Below are positions 1 through 5,896 of a stretch of 30,276 bases of DNA, in pieces. Both the position numbers and the translations under genes were made by a program. Source of the DNA: a virus. The stretch covers positions 1 to 30,276 of the IMG/VR virus record IMGVR_UViG_3300025727_000037; one strand, given 5' to 3'. The notes under the pieces are model-generated. The model was not told the origin of the DNA and did not search any database. It saw only the letters and a list, made by a program, of their open reading frames with translations. Positions within the stretch are counted from its first letter, which is position 1; the number at the start of each line of letters is the position of its first letter.

Positions 1-187
1 AGGGGATCGAAACAGAACCAACAACTGCCCCGACCGCGTTAGCGTCACCCGAAACATTCGCAGCAGAAACAACCGCCGCCCCAGAAACAACCACACCCAC
101 CGAAACAGACGCAAACAAAACACCCTGGTAAGTAGCGTTAGGTTCGCGATACTCAATGTCCGCATGACGGTAATCAAGAGCTGTCAC
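1..187 (-). CDS. Partial hypothetical protein (C-terminus cut by the window edge)
   Basis: The reading frame runs off the left edge, so only about 62 N-terminal residues are visible. The visible part reads VTALDYRHADIEYREPN and then a Val/Ala/Ser/Gly-rich stretch resembling virion surface or fibre proteins. An in-frame ATG lies at 193, but a GAGGAG ribosome-binding site ends only one base before it. The GTG at 187 lies seven bases after the same site and is preferred. The frame overlaps the end of the upstream gene by 14 bases, as is usual in this operon. I do not recognise the family. The position just after the lysis genes does not settle the function. Confidence 0.6.
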   Translation of the reverse strand, partial: MTALDYRHADIEYREPNATYQGVLFASVSVGVVVSGAAVVSAANVSGDANAVGAVVGSVSIP

Positions 188-422
188 GTTCATGCTCCTC
201 AATCAAACGGTGACGTTCCTCATGGACTTTCGTCCAAACCGTCAACCCAATAATATCCGAAGAAACATCTTCCAACCTGTCTTCCAACCTGCCCAACAAC
301 GAACCCGTCGTATGATGACCAGACATTGTTTCCTTCCGCATACGAGCAAGAACCAGCCCGAAAACACCAGTCACCAAAGCGGCACCAATAATCCCGAACG
401 AAGCAACCCACTCAGCGGACAT
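174..422 (-). CDS. DUF2746-like phage membrane protein, possible second holin
   Basis: 82 residues. Residues 5-27 (WVASFGIIGAALVTGVFGLVL) form one membrane segment. A charged C-terminal half follows, with coiled-coil-like spacing (LLGRLEDRLEDVSSDIIGL) and a His/Glu-rich end (HEERHRLIEEHE). This layout, one N-terminal helix plus an amphipathic tail with an HE..H motif, matches the DUF2746 proteins that sit beside lysins in actinobacteriophages. It lies five bases after the amidase stop, so it is co-transcribed with the endolysin. Family knowledge suggests a role in lysis or in the membrane, but no activity is proven for this group. It could be a holin partner of the r1t-like holin at 29195-29407. 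Confidence 0.7.
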   Translation of the reverse strand: MSAEWVASFGIIGAALVTGVFGLVLARMRKETMSGHHTTGSLLGRLEDRLEDVSSDIIGLTVWTKVHEERHRLIEEHERDSS

Positions 423-427
423 ACCAT

Positions 428-1150
428 TTACCCAATCAACGCTTTATACGTTTTACGGCCAACAATACCATCAGCGATCAAACCATGCGAAAACTGCCAC
501 TGCTGAACCGCAGCCCGAGACAACGGCCCAAACACGCCATCCGCCTTAGCCCCGACTTTGCCTTGAACCCAACGCACAAACGCTCCACGCATCCGAGGGC
601 GACGCAAACGCAATACCTTAACATAAGGAGGAACAGTAGAAGGATGCGGACGAACCACAGCATTAGGTGACATCTCAGCCAAATGAGCATACGCCGTGTC
701 ACCAGGACACGCAGTGGCTTTCACATCGCGATGCCCCTTGATCGTAGGATCAGCAGTAATGCGACCTATTTTTTGACCCAACTCGATGAGTTCGCGAACA
801 GCATCTACTGCTGCTTGGCTAATCGGTTGCTTCGTAGTATCGCCGATGATAACTATTGCGTAAGAGTTTTTGTTGTGGCCGCGGGTTGCTCCGGGCCGGT
901 TACCCCAACCTCGTAGTTCGTAGACGCGCCCTGAGGCTACGCCAACAGCGAAAGAATACGCAATGTCAGCCCATCCTTTGCCGCGGTGAAAGTTTTGGTA
1001 TCCGCGTAGGGTTGCGGCTTCGGCGGGGTAGGTGTCGTTGGCGAGCGTCGTGCCGCCATGATGTATAAAGATTTCACTTATAGGTTTCTTATGTTTCGTT
1101 GTCCAGCGGGGGGCTTTTGCTCCCCATCCGGCTCTATTCGTCGGTGTCAT
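428..1150 (-). CDS. Endolysin: N-acetylmuramoyl-L-alanine amidase with C-terminal peptidoglycan-binding domain
   Basis: 240 residues. Residues 1-160 are an Amidase_2/PGRP-type zinc amidase, which cuts the bond between MurNAc and L-Ala. Visible zinc ligands are H30 (IHHGG), H140 (GHRDV) and C148 (TACPG); the DIAYSFAVG segment near residue 65 is typical of the fold. A linker of about 20 residues rich in Pro and Val follows. Residues 188-240 are a PG_binding_1 domain (GKADGVFGPLS-like and ADGIVGRKT repeats). There is no signal peptide, so export needs a holin. The ATG lies inside the 3' end of a 24-codon ORF and has no strong ribosome-binding site of its own, which suggests coupled translation. 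Codon choice changes mid-gene: A/C-ending codons in the amidase half, G/T-ending in the binding domain. Confidence 0.93.
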   Translation of the reverse strand: MTPTNRAGWGAKAPRWTTKHKKPISEIFIHHGGTTLANDTYPAEAATLRGYQNFHRGKGWADIAYSFAVGVASGRVYELRGWGNRPGATRGHNKNSYAIVIIGDTTKQPISQAAVDAVRELIELGQKIGRITADPTIKGHRDVKATACPGDTAYAHLAEMSPNAVVRPHPSTVPPYVKVLRLRRPRMRGAFVRWVQGKVGAKADGVFGPLSRAAVQQWQFSHGLIADGIVGRKTYKALIG

Positions 1151-1208
1151 CGGAGGCTTCTTGCTTTAGTTGTTCGATTTCTTTTGCTTGGAGGTTGATG
1201 TTTGTCAT
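1134..1208 (-). CDS. 24-residue peptide upstream of the endolysin (possible coupling ORF)
   Basis: Starts with ATG at 1208 and reads MTNINLQAKEIEQLKQEAS then DDTDE, ending TAG. The sequence is acidic and helical, with hydrophobic residues at coiled-coil spacing. Its last 17 bases overlap the amidase start in another frame, matching the overlap style of neighbouring genes, and it fills the gap between the tail-fibre gene and the amidase. No clear Shine-Dalgarno precedes it, so it is uncertain. It may exist mainly to couple translation into the endolysin. Confidence 0.4.
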   Translation of the reverse strand: MTNINLQAKEIEQLKQEASDDTDE

Positions 1209-1224
1209 GGTTGTAGTCTACCCG

Positions 1225-1953
1225 CTAGTAGTCCAGCGTTACGGTTATTAACGCTTTGTATATGCTGGAATGGTTCGCTAGATCAGAGTAGGAAGCATCG
1301 TTGCCGCCGGTAGAAGAAAAACTTGACGTACGGTTAGCGATCCACAGTTCTTTCGTGGACAACGCCGACGCAAGGCTAGTGTTTAGTGTGAAATCTTTAG
1401 CGGTACCCCACAACCAAGAATCTTGAGTCGTCGCATCCGTTGTCATGTTCGTGAGATTAATGTCAGCACTGGCGGTACCCGAGTTGATGGTCCCGTCGTA
1501 CTGACCAAGATACCAAGTATCAGCGGTACCAGTAGTGCTGACCCCGGAACCAGTGTTGCGGAATAAAGAAACTTTCAACGCTGTGCAAGACGGGCGAGCA
1601 GCGATAGCGGTAGCAAAGTTGATGCCTGCCGTAGCATCCGTATCGGAAGTGAAATCCATGACAGTAATACCATCACCGAAACCATACGAACCGACCTTAC
1701 ATAACCCGTCGGTACGCCAACCAGAAGGCCGCCAACCCAAAGAGTTCGTCGCATAAAACGCGTAAGTAACAGGATCAGACTTAGACCAAGCCTTCACCCA
1801 GTTGCCAGTACCCGAACCCGACGAATACCAAACATGCTTCGGATTAGACCAGTTGCCGGTACCCGAACCAGTAGACCTGTTAACTTTCGTGCCGTTAGGA
1901 ACCGTCGTCCAGTTACCTGTCCCCGACCCCGTTGAACGCTTCAACGTAGCCAT
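1225..1953 (-). CDS. Tail-fibre or receptor-binding-like protein with N-terminal SGSGTGNW repeats
   Basis: 242 residues, rich in Ser, Thr, Gly and Asn, with few charges. The N-terminus holds three copies of a Gly-Ser-Thr-Gly-Asn-Trp motif at residues 7-15, 27-35 and 44-52 (STGSGTGNW, STGSGTGNW, SSGSGTGNW). The rest, with many short Thr/Ser/Asp strands, looks like an all-beta fibre tip or adhesin. It begins within the TGATG end of the preceding fibre gene and lies upstream of the endolysin, the usual place for adsorption genes. I do not recognise a named family. Fibre or adhesin is inferred from composition and context. Confidence 0.6.
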   Translation of the reverse strand: MATLKRSTGSGTGNWTTVPNGTKVNRSTGSGTGNWSNPKHVWYSSGSGTGNWVKAWSKSDPVTYAFYATNSLGWRPSGWRTDGLCKVGSYGFGDGITVMDFTSDTDATAGINFATAIAARPSCTALKVSLFRNTGSGVSTTGTADTWYLGQYDGTINSGTASADINLTNMTTDATTQDSWLWGTAKDFTLNTSLASALSTKELWIANRTSSFSSTGGNDASYSDLANHSSIYKALITVTLDY

Positions 1954-2648
1954 CAGGAACTCGTATCAATCCAGATTTCCCCAGCAGCACCAGCAGACGG
2001 AGCGGTGGAAGCAATCGTTACCTTAGCGAAACCCAACCCGTTAATATCAGCGTAAGATTGGTCAGCGGTAGCAGCAGCCTCGATGCCATCAAGTTTCGTA
2101 CCATCAGCAGCAACATCACGGCCATCAACGTTACCAGTAACAGTAATCGCACCAGAAACAGTCAACGCAGTCAAAGACCCAACAGACGTAATCGCAGGTT
2201 GAGCAGCAGTCGTCACCGTACCAGCAGTAGTAGCCGAAGTAGCCGACGTAGCAGTAGTAGCGTTACCCGAAGTGTCCTGCGTACCCGCAGCATCCACACC
2301 CGGTAAAGAAATGTTCCCCGTGCCATCAAACGACACACCCCCAATAGTGCGGGCAGTAGCCAAAGCGGTTGCCGTAGCCGCATTACCAGACGTATCGTTC
2401 GTAATCGCAGTAACAGCCCAAGTAGAAGTACCAGAACCGTTCGCTACTAAAATAGCGTTCGCGGCAGCAGCAGAAGCAGCCGAAGAACCTATACCAAGTT
2501 TAGTTTCCAACGCAAGAACCGCGCCATGCACATTTACATGGAGAAGGTCGTGTTCAAACCCTGTATCATCCATGTCTGTAGTAGACAAAATGTCTGTACG
2601 GAGAGTCCCCCCGCCCGTATCTAAAGCGTTCGGATAAGCAGTAGTCAT
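1953..2648 (-). CDS. Tail-fibre-like protein with Ala/Thr-rich collagen-free repeats
   Basis: 231 residues. The N-terminal part (residues 1-60, with LLHVNVHGAVLALETKLGIG) resembles the start of many phage fibre proteins. Residues 80-150 are repeats of the kind TSGNAATATALATARTI.GV.FDGTGNI, which are common in long phage fibres and often form trimeric beta structures. A C-terminal segment (TSVGSLTALTVSGAITVTGNVDG, then KLDGIEAAATADQ) also recurs in fibre proteins. AGEIWIDTS ends the protein. A GGAGGCGGATAA-type ribosome-binding site lies upstream of the ATG. The gene is followed by the adhesin-like gene with a one-base overlap. Fibre function is strongly suggested by repeat type and place. Confidence 0.75.
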   Translation of the reverse strand: MTTAYPNALDTGGGTLRTDILSTTDMDDTGFEHDLLHVNVHGAVLALETKLGIGSSAASAAAANAILVANGSGTSTWAVTAITNDTSGNAATATALATARTIGGVSFDGTGNISLPGVDAAGTQDTSGNATTATSATSATTAGTVTTAAQPAITSVGSLTALTVSGAITVTGNVDGRDVAADGTKLDGIEAAATADQSYADINGLGFAKVTIASTAPSAGAAGEIWIDTSS

Positions 2649-2659
2649 TTATCCGCCTC

Positions 2660-3103
2660 CTACGGGGTCAAGTCCAGCGTCCAAATACCGCTGGCATTCC
2701 AAGTAATAGTAAACGTCCCATTCGCCGAAGAATAATCAGCACCAAAATCAACTAAACAAACCAACGGATCAGAAGCCAAAGTATCGTCGTAAAGAACAGC
2801 AGCGCGAGCAGACGAAATCGTAGACGAAGCCCACGCCACATCATCCGCATCAAACACTAAAGAACCAGAAGCACCAGTCAACGAAACAGTCGTCAACGCC
2901 GCACCACCAGCAGTATAAGCAGTACCCGAAACCTCATTCGCTGACAAGTCAGCCCAATAATCGTGGGTATCGAAATCAGGGGTAGCAGAGTTCGTTATCA
3001 TCGCACACTTAAACGTGTCCGAACCAGTGTTCACAGCTAACTGGGTAGCGTCAAACACATCCCGAAAAGTCGGAACAAACAAGCCAGAAGCAGAAACAGC
3101 CAT
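2660..3103 (-). CDS. Small virion structural protein
   Basis: 147 residues beginning MAVSASGLFVPTFRDVFDAT. The sequence alternates short hydrophobic strands with Ser/Thr/Ala/Gly turns (ANEVSGTAYTAGGAALTTVS; DDVAWASSTISSARAAVLYDD; FGADYSSANGTFTITW). This pattern resembles a conserved family of short phage proteins found between capsid and tail-fibre genes and usually annotated as hypothetical or structural. It starts with ATG immediately after the 62-codon gene (shared base region at 3103) and precedes the fibre gene by 11 bases. Its place after the capsid gene suggests a decoration, head-completion or tail-tip role; the exact one cannot be told from sequence. Confidence 0.65.
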   Translation of the reverse strand: MAVSASGLFVPTFRDVFDATQLAVNTGSDTFKCAMITNSATPDFDTHDYWADLSANEVSGTAYTAGGAALTTVSLTGASGSLVFDADDVAWASSTISSARAAVLYDDTLASDPLVCLVDFGADYSSANGTFTITWNASGIWTLDLTP

Positions 3104-3291
3104 TAGTTTTTATCATCCTTCTGCACGACCTTCAAGTCCACAGATTGAGGAACAACCGTCGCATCAACGCGGCCATCCCAATGCTCAGTACGCACACCAC
3201 CAACAGAACCATCAGAATCCCGTTTAACCAGGGAAGAGTTCTTAGAACCACGGCGAGTCATAAACCCAACCGAAGCATATTTACCAGTCAC
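3103..3291 (-). CDS. Small hypothetical protein of the structural operon
   Basis: 62 residues with a GTG start that overlaps the TGA of the preceding 21-codon ORF (GTGA). Basic N-terminus (TGKYASVGFMTRRGSKNSS) and a middle reading TEHWDGRVDATVVPQSVDL, ending in Lys/Asp. No cysteine pairs or membrane segment. It lies between capsid and small structural protein with no intergenic gap. I do not recognise it. A small head or tail component is plausible from place only. Confidence 0.6.
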   Translation of the reverse strand: MTGKYASVGFMTRRGSKNSSLVKRDSDGSVGGVRTEHWDGRVDATVVPQSVDLKVVQKDDKN

Positions 3292-3353
3292 TTCTTAGAC
3301 CTCCGAGGCGTACGAACCTTTTTTTTCTTCTGCTTTTGTTTCTTATATTTCAC
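3288..3353 (-). CDS. 21-residue highly basic micropeptide downstream of the capsid gene
   Basis: GTG start at 3353, TGA at 3290-3288, overlapping the next start as GTGA. The peptide is MKYKKQKQKKKKVRTPRRSK plus a final Lys; 14 of its 21 residues are Lys or Arg. An AAGG element precedes the start. Length, coupling and the absence of any other gene in this gap favour translation. The charge would suit nucleic-acid binding or packaging inside the head, which is inference. It could also be only a coupling ORF. Confidence 0.5.
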   Translation of the reverse strand: MKYKKQKQKKKKVRTPRRSKK

Positions 3354-3377
3354 AAAAGCACCTTAATAGAGATGGAA

Positions 3378-3424
3378 ACCGACCCTGATGATTTGCCGCA
3401 AGAAAACTTGCCACCAGGGTCGGT
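3378..3424 (-). terminator. Nested hairpin directly downstream of the capsid gene
   Basis: A perfect 10-bp stem (ACCGACCCTG at 3378-3387 with CAGGGTCGGT at 3415-3424) encloses a second perfect stem (GCAAG 3398-3402 with CTTGC 3407-3411, AAAA loop). It lies 20 bases past the capsid stop on the minus strand. The following U-run is weak (TTTCC), so it may be a partial terminator or an mRNA-stabilising structure that raises capsid over downstream genes. Confidence 0.6.
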
Positions 3425-3444
3425 AAACATCATAAACTCAACTC

Positions 3445-4371
3445 CTAGTTGGAGCCAATACTTGAAGCCGACTCAATGCGGTACAGTGATTCCTCGCGGA
3501 AACGACCGAAACCACACATCGCGTACCAACCAACAGGTTGGAAACGACGAAGCTTGTCGGTAACAGGACCGAAGACGACCTGCGGATCAGCACCGTACAT
3601 AGTGCTGTACGCGTGAGCCAAGCCTTCTTGCCCAACAATCAGGGTTCCGTAAGCATCAACGGTAGAAGCACCACCGTCAGTTACCTTCAAAGCCCGAGGG
3701 GTTTGAATGAAGGTGACACCATCGAAGGTACCGATTTCGCCTTTTTTGACGTTATCGGAATCCGAACGAATCTGGAACGAACGCAAATCGGCAGTACCAG
3801 TCTGCTCAATCATGTCGTAAGCCACATCCGGGTGGATGAACCCCATGTAACAAGGACCCCAAGTAGGAGCCGAAGCTGCCCGCAAGTTAGCCACTGCTTC
3901 ACGAATGGAAGAAGAGGTTAAGGTGTCCGAAGCGGTCAAAGCCCCGCGAGAGGTTTGACCAATGTATTTAACGTTAGAACCGGCGTATGCTACGTCGGCT
4001 ACGATTTGGTCGATGCTGTCAGCGGCGTTATAACCGATGACGTTAGCAGCGTCCTCATCAACGTTGAGAAACGACTGGCCGCGCAAAGCAGCAGTAGTTT
4101 CAATAGTGTTACCGTACTCAGCAAGAGTAACAGTTACTTGGGTATCAGCCATAGCCACCGAAGTGGTATCGCTAGTTTCAGTGAGTGCAGAAGTTGCTTG
4201 CGACAGATCGCTGTACTTTGTGAACGTGACACCGCTACCACGATGAGACTGGTTCGTAGCACGAACAGTCGCATAATCAGCATGAAGCGGGTTGGCACGG
4301 AACGCAAAGTAAGCCAACTGTTGAAAAGCAACCTGATCTGAACTCAGGCTGGATTTCTGGGTGTAAGCCAT
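3445..4371 (-). CDS. Major capsid protein, N4-gp56-like (HK97 fold)
   Basis: 308 residues starting MAYTQKSSLSSDQVAFQQLA. The N-terminal third has the family pattern of an aromatic helix (AYFAFRANP), then strands with TVRATNQSHRGSGVTFTKYS and LTETSDTTSVAMADTQVTVT, and the AEYGNTIETTAALRG segment expected in N4-gp56 capsid proteins. Later features include GFIHPDVAYDMIEQ, GEIGTFDGVTFIQTP and the C-terminal QPVGWYAMCGFGRFREESLYRIES strand. Length fits the family. A scaffold-like gene lies immediately upstream and a hairpin downstream. An AGGAAAG ribosome-binding site precedes the ATG. It should be the most abundant virion protein. Confidence 0.88.
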   Translation of the reverse strand: MAYTQKSSLSSDQVAFQQLAYFAFRANPLHADYATVRATNQSHRGSGVTFTKYSDLSQATSALTETSDTTSVAMADTQVTVTLAEYGNTIETTAALRGQSFLNVDEDAANVIGYNAADSIDQIVADVAYAGSNVKYIGQTSRGALTASDTLTSSSIREAVANLRAASAPTWGPCYMGFIHPDVAYDMIEQTGTADLRSFQIRSDSDNVKKGEIGTFDGVTFIQTPRALKVTDGGASTVDAYGTLIVGQEGLAHAYSTMYGADPQVVFGPVTDKLRRFQPVGWYAMCGFGRFREESLYRIESASSIGSN

Positions 4372-4415
4372 TAGATATTACTTTCCTGTTTAGTAGTTTG
4401 AAACAGTGAAAATAA

Positions 4416-4910
4416 CTATCCTTGGACGTTGATCGAACCACCTTCAGATTGCCACAAAGCTTTTAACTCTGCGACACTCGACGCTGACCTCAAACGATCA
4501 TTAAGATCGCCGGGGACAACAGGCTGTCCTTGTAAACTGGCGGCAGCAACACGCTGCGAAGCATCTAGTTCCCCACGAAGAGTCTGAGTTTGCTCAGGTT
4601 CCGTCGGATACCATTGTTGTTCCATTGAAGATTCCGGGTTACCGGCATCAATGAAACCTGCTTCTAACGCGGCAGTGCGTATCGCTTCCGGATCGTAATC
4701 GCCTTCATATCCCTTAACGAAATATGCTTGCCGACTGTCACCAGGGTTGATGCCTGCCTTGCGAAATGCTTCTGTTCGTTCAAGGTTGAGGAGTTTGTTT
4801 TCCGCTGCTTCTGCTCTCGCTTCAGCATCGGTTGCTCTGTCCTCTAACACTCTACGAAAGTTGCGTTTCTCGCCGCCTTCTTCAACATTAGGGTCGTTAG
4901 TTTCACTCAT
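4416..4910 (-). CDS. Scaffold-like protein upstream of the capsid gene
   Basis: 164 residues from ATG 4910, chosen because GGAG lies nine bases upstream; an in-frame start at 4940 exists. The sequence is acidic and helical: residues 12-50 (EEGGEKRNFRRVLEDRATDA then EARAEAAENKLLNLERTEAF) read as a coiled coil. A short GINPGDSRQAYFVKGYEGDYDPEAIR-like domain follows, then a Gln/Pro-rich linker, and a helical end (LNDRLRSASSVAELKALWQS). Coiled coil, Glu-rich composition and place immediately before the capsid gene are typical of capsid scaffolds. The role is inferred, as scaffolds share little sequence. Confidence 0.7.
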   Translation of the reverse strand: MSETNDPNVEEGGEKRNFRRVLEDRATDAEARAEAAENKLLNLERTEAFRKAGINPGDSRQAYFVKGYEGDYDPEAIRTAALEAGFIDAGNPESSMEQQWYPTEPEQTQTLRGELDASQRVAAASLQGQPVVPGDLNDRLRSASSVAELKALWQSEGGSINVQG

Positions 4911-4925
4911 TATGTTTCGCTCCAT

Positions 4926-4996
4926 GTCCGCTAGTCGCACCCAACCGTGGAGGACGGAGGGTGGTGGGTGTTACACAAACAGCTCTCGTAGCGGAC
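4926..4996 (-). other. Structured 5' leader of the scaffold-capsid transcript
   Basis: A 7-bp perfect inverted repeat (GTCCGCT 4926-4932 and AGCGGAC 4990-4996) brackets an inner complementary pair (CACCCA/TGGGTG type, near 4938-4970). On the minus strand it lies between the putative promoter at 5030-5038 and the scaffold start. The outer right arm ends about 15 bases before the start codon, near the ribosome-binding site. It could regulate translation or protect the mRNA. The 152-base gap 4911-5062 holds no other gene. Confidence 0.45.
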
Positions 4997-5029
4997 AAAT
5001 GAAACTACGGCCAAAGGTGTCTTGGTTAA

Positions 5030-5038
5030 ACTATAGCA
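5030..5038 (-). promoter_or_regulatory. Putative extended -10 promoter (TGCTATAGT) for scaffold-capsid genes
   Basis: On the minus strand the site reads TGCTATAGT, an extended -10 element, 119 bases upstream of the scaffold start. No good -35 is visible. The same nine bases occur upstream of the holin (29414-29422, minus) and in the gap at 19875-19883 (plus), preceded each time by C or G. Being upstream of the capsid genes suggests a late promoter. Confidence 0.55.
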
Positions 5039-5062
5039 GCGGGAAACAGTGTTGAAGTGAAC

Positions 5063-5896
5063 TTACTGTGCGGAACCTAAACCAGTGAACCCGGCGGCGG
5101 TCATAGCGGGGCCACCGGTTTGAGCGAACGCTGCTTGGCGGCGTTGGCGACGTTCCTCTGTTTTGCGTCGAGCCTCAATATCCAGCCCGAACTCGCCGGA
5201 GATTATCTCCCCGGTCGTAATATCCTCCTCCTCTGACGCTGTTTCTTCAGCGAGAGTGGAGGCCGCTACTGCTTGGAAACCTTGTCGAGCAGTTGTCTCA
5301 GTAACCCCGGCGGCTTGTAAGCGTTCGGCGGTTTGCAGGTCGATGGCACCAGCCCCGGTTTCGACGGCTATGCCGCCTATCCGTGCTGTACCAAAACGTT
5401 CCCGTTCTTCAAAGATATTTGTGGCCCTCTCCGGGTCCAAATAGTAAGCGGTCAAATCTTCAGTTGTAATACCATAGTAGCGTTCCAGTTGCTCCTTGAC
5501 TTCAGGTGTCGTCGCTACAGCAACTTCTGCTGCTAAACCTACGCGTTGCGAAAACTCTTGGGGGGAAACATCTCCGGCGATCAACGCACCGAAATCGTCG
5601 GGGGCATCGTAAAACGTGGACGGCATCCCGTACATAGATAACGTACCGGCGTATTGGCGTTCCAAAGCGACATACGTTTCTTCGCTAATCGCACGGCCAG
5701 CGGAAGCCAATGCTTCCATCGCCGGGAACCTTGCCTTGTACGAATCAGACAACTGGACTTTCGCCCACACCGCACCAAAATCAGCGGTACGCTGCCACAG
5801 CCCGATCAAATCCAAATCCGTGTCATTCAACAAACCCTCCAACCCGTATTGGGTTAAAGCATTCCGAATAATATCGTCGCTAGTTTCCTCAGCCAT
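5063..5896 (-). CDS. Putative virion protein, helical, 277 residues
   Basis: Starts MAEETSDDIIRNALTQYGLE, sharing its first bases with the stop of the preceding gene. Largely alpha-helical: LWQRTADFGAVWAKVQLSDS, then FDYGA-like YAGTLSMYGMPSTFYDAPDD, then an EFSQRVGLAAEVAVATTPEV helix, a LERYYGITTEDL segment, and a Glu/Arg-rich tail (EARRKTEERRQRRQAAF) ending in Gly/Ala. No enzyme motif is seen. It belongs to a run of three overlapping genes (5063-8567) between the giant protein and the scaffold. Sequence style resembles the small proteins that accompany giant internal virion proteins in environmental actinophages. Function is not recognised; virion location is inferred. Confidence 0.6.
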   Translation of the reverse strand: MAEETSDDIIRNALTQYGLEGLLNDTDLDLIGLWQRTADFGAVWAKVQLSDSYKARFPAMEALASAGRAISEETYVALERQYAGTLSMYGMPSTFYDAPDDFGALIAGDVSPQEFSQRVGLAAEVAVATTPEVKEQLERYYGITTEDLTAYYLDPERATNIFEERERFGTARIGGIAVETGAGAIDLQTAERLQAAGVTETTARQGFQAVAASTLAEETASEEEDITTGEIISGEFGLDIEARRKTEERRQRRQAAFAQTGGPAMTAAGFTGLGSAQ

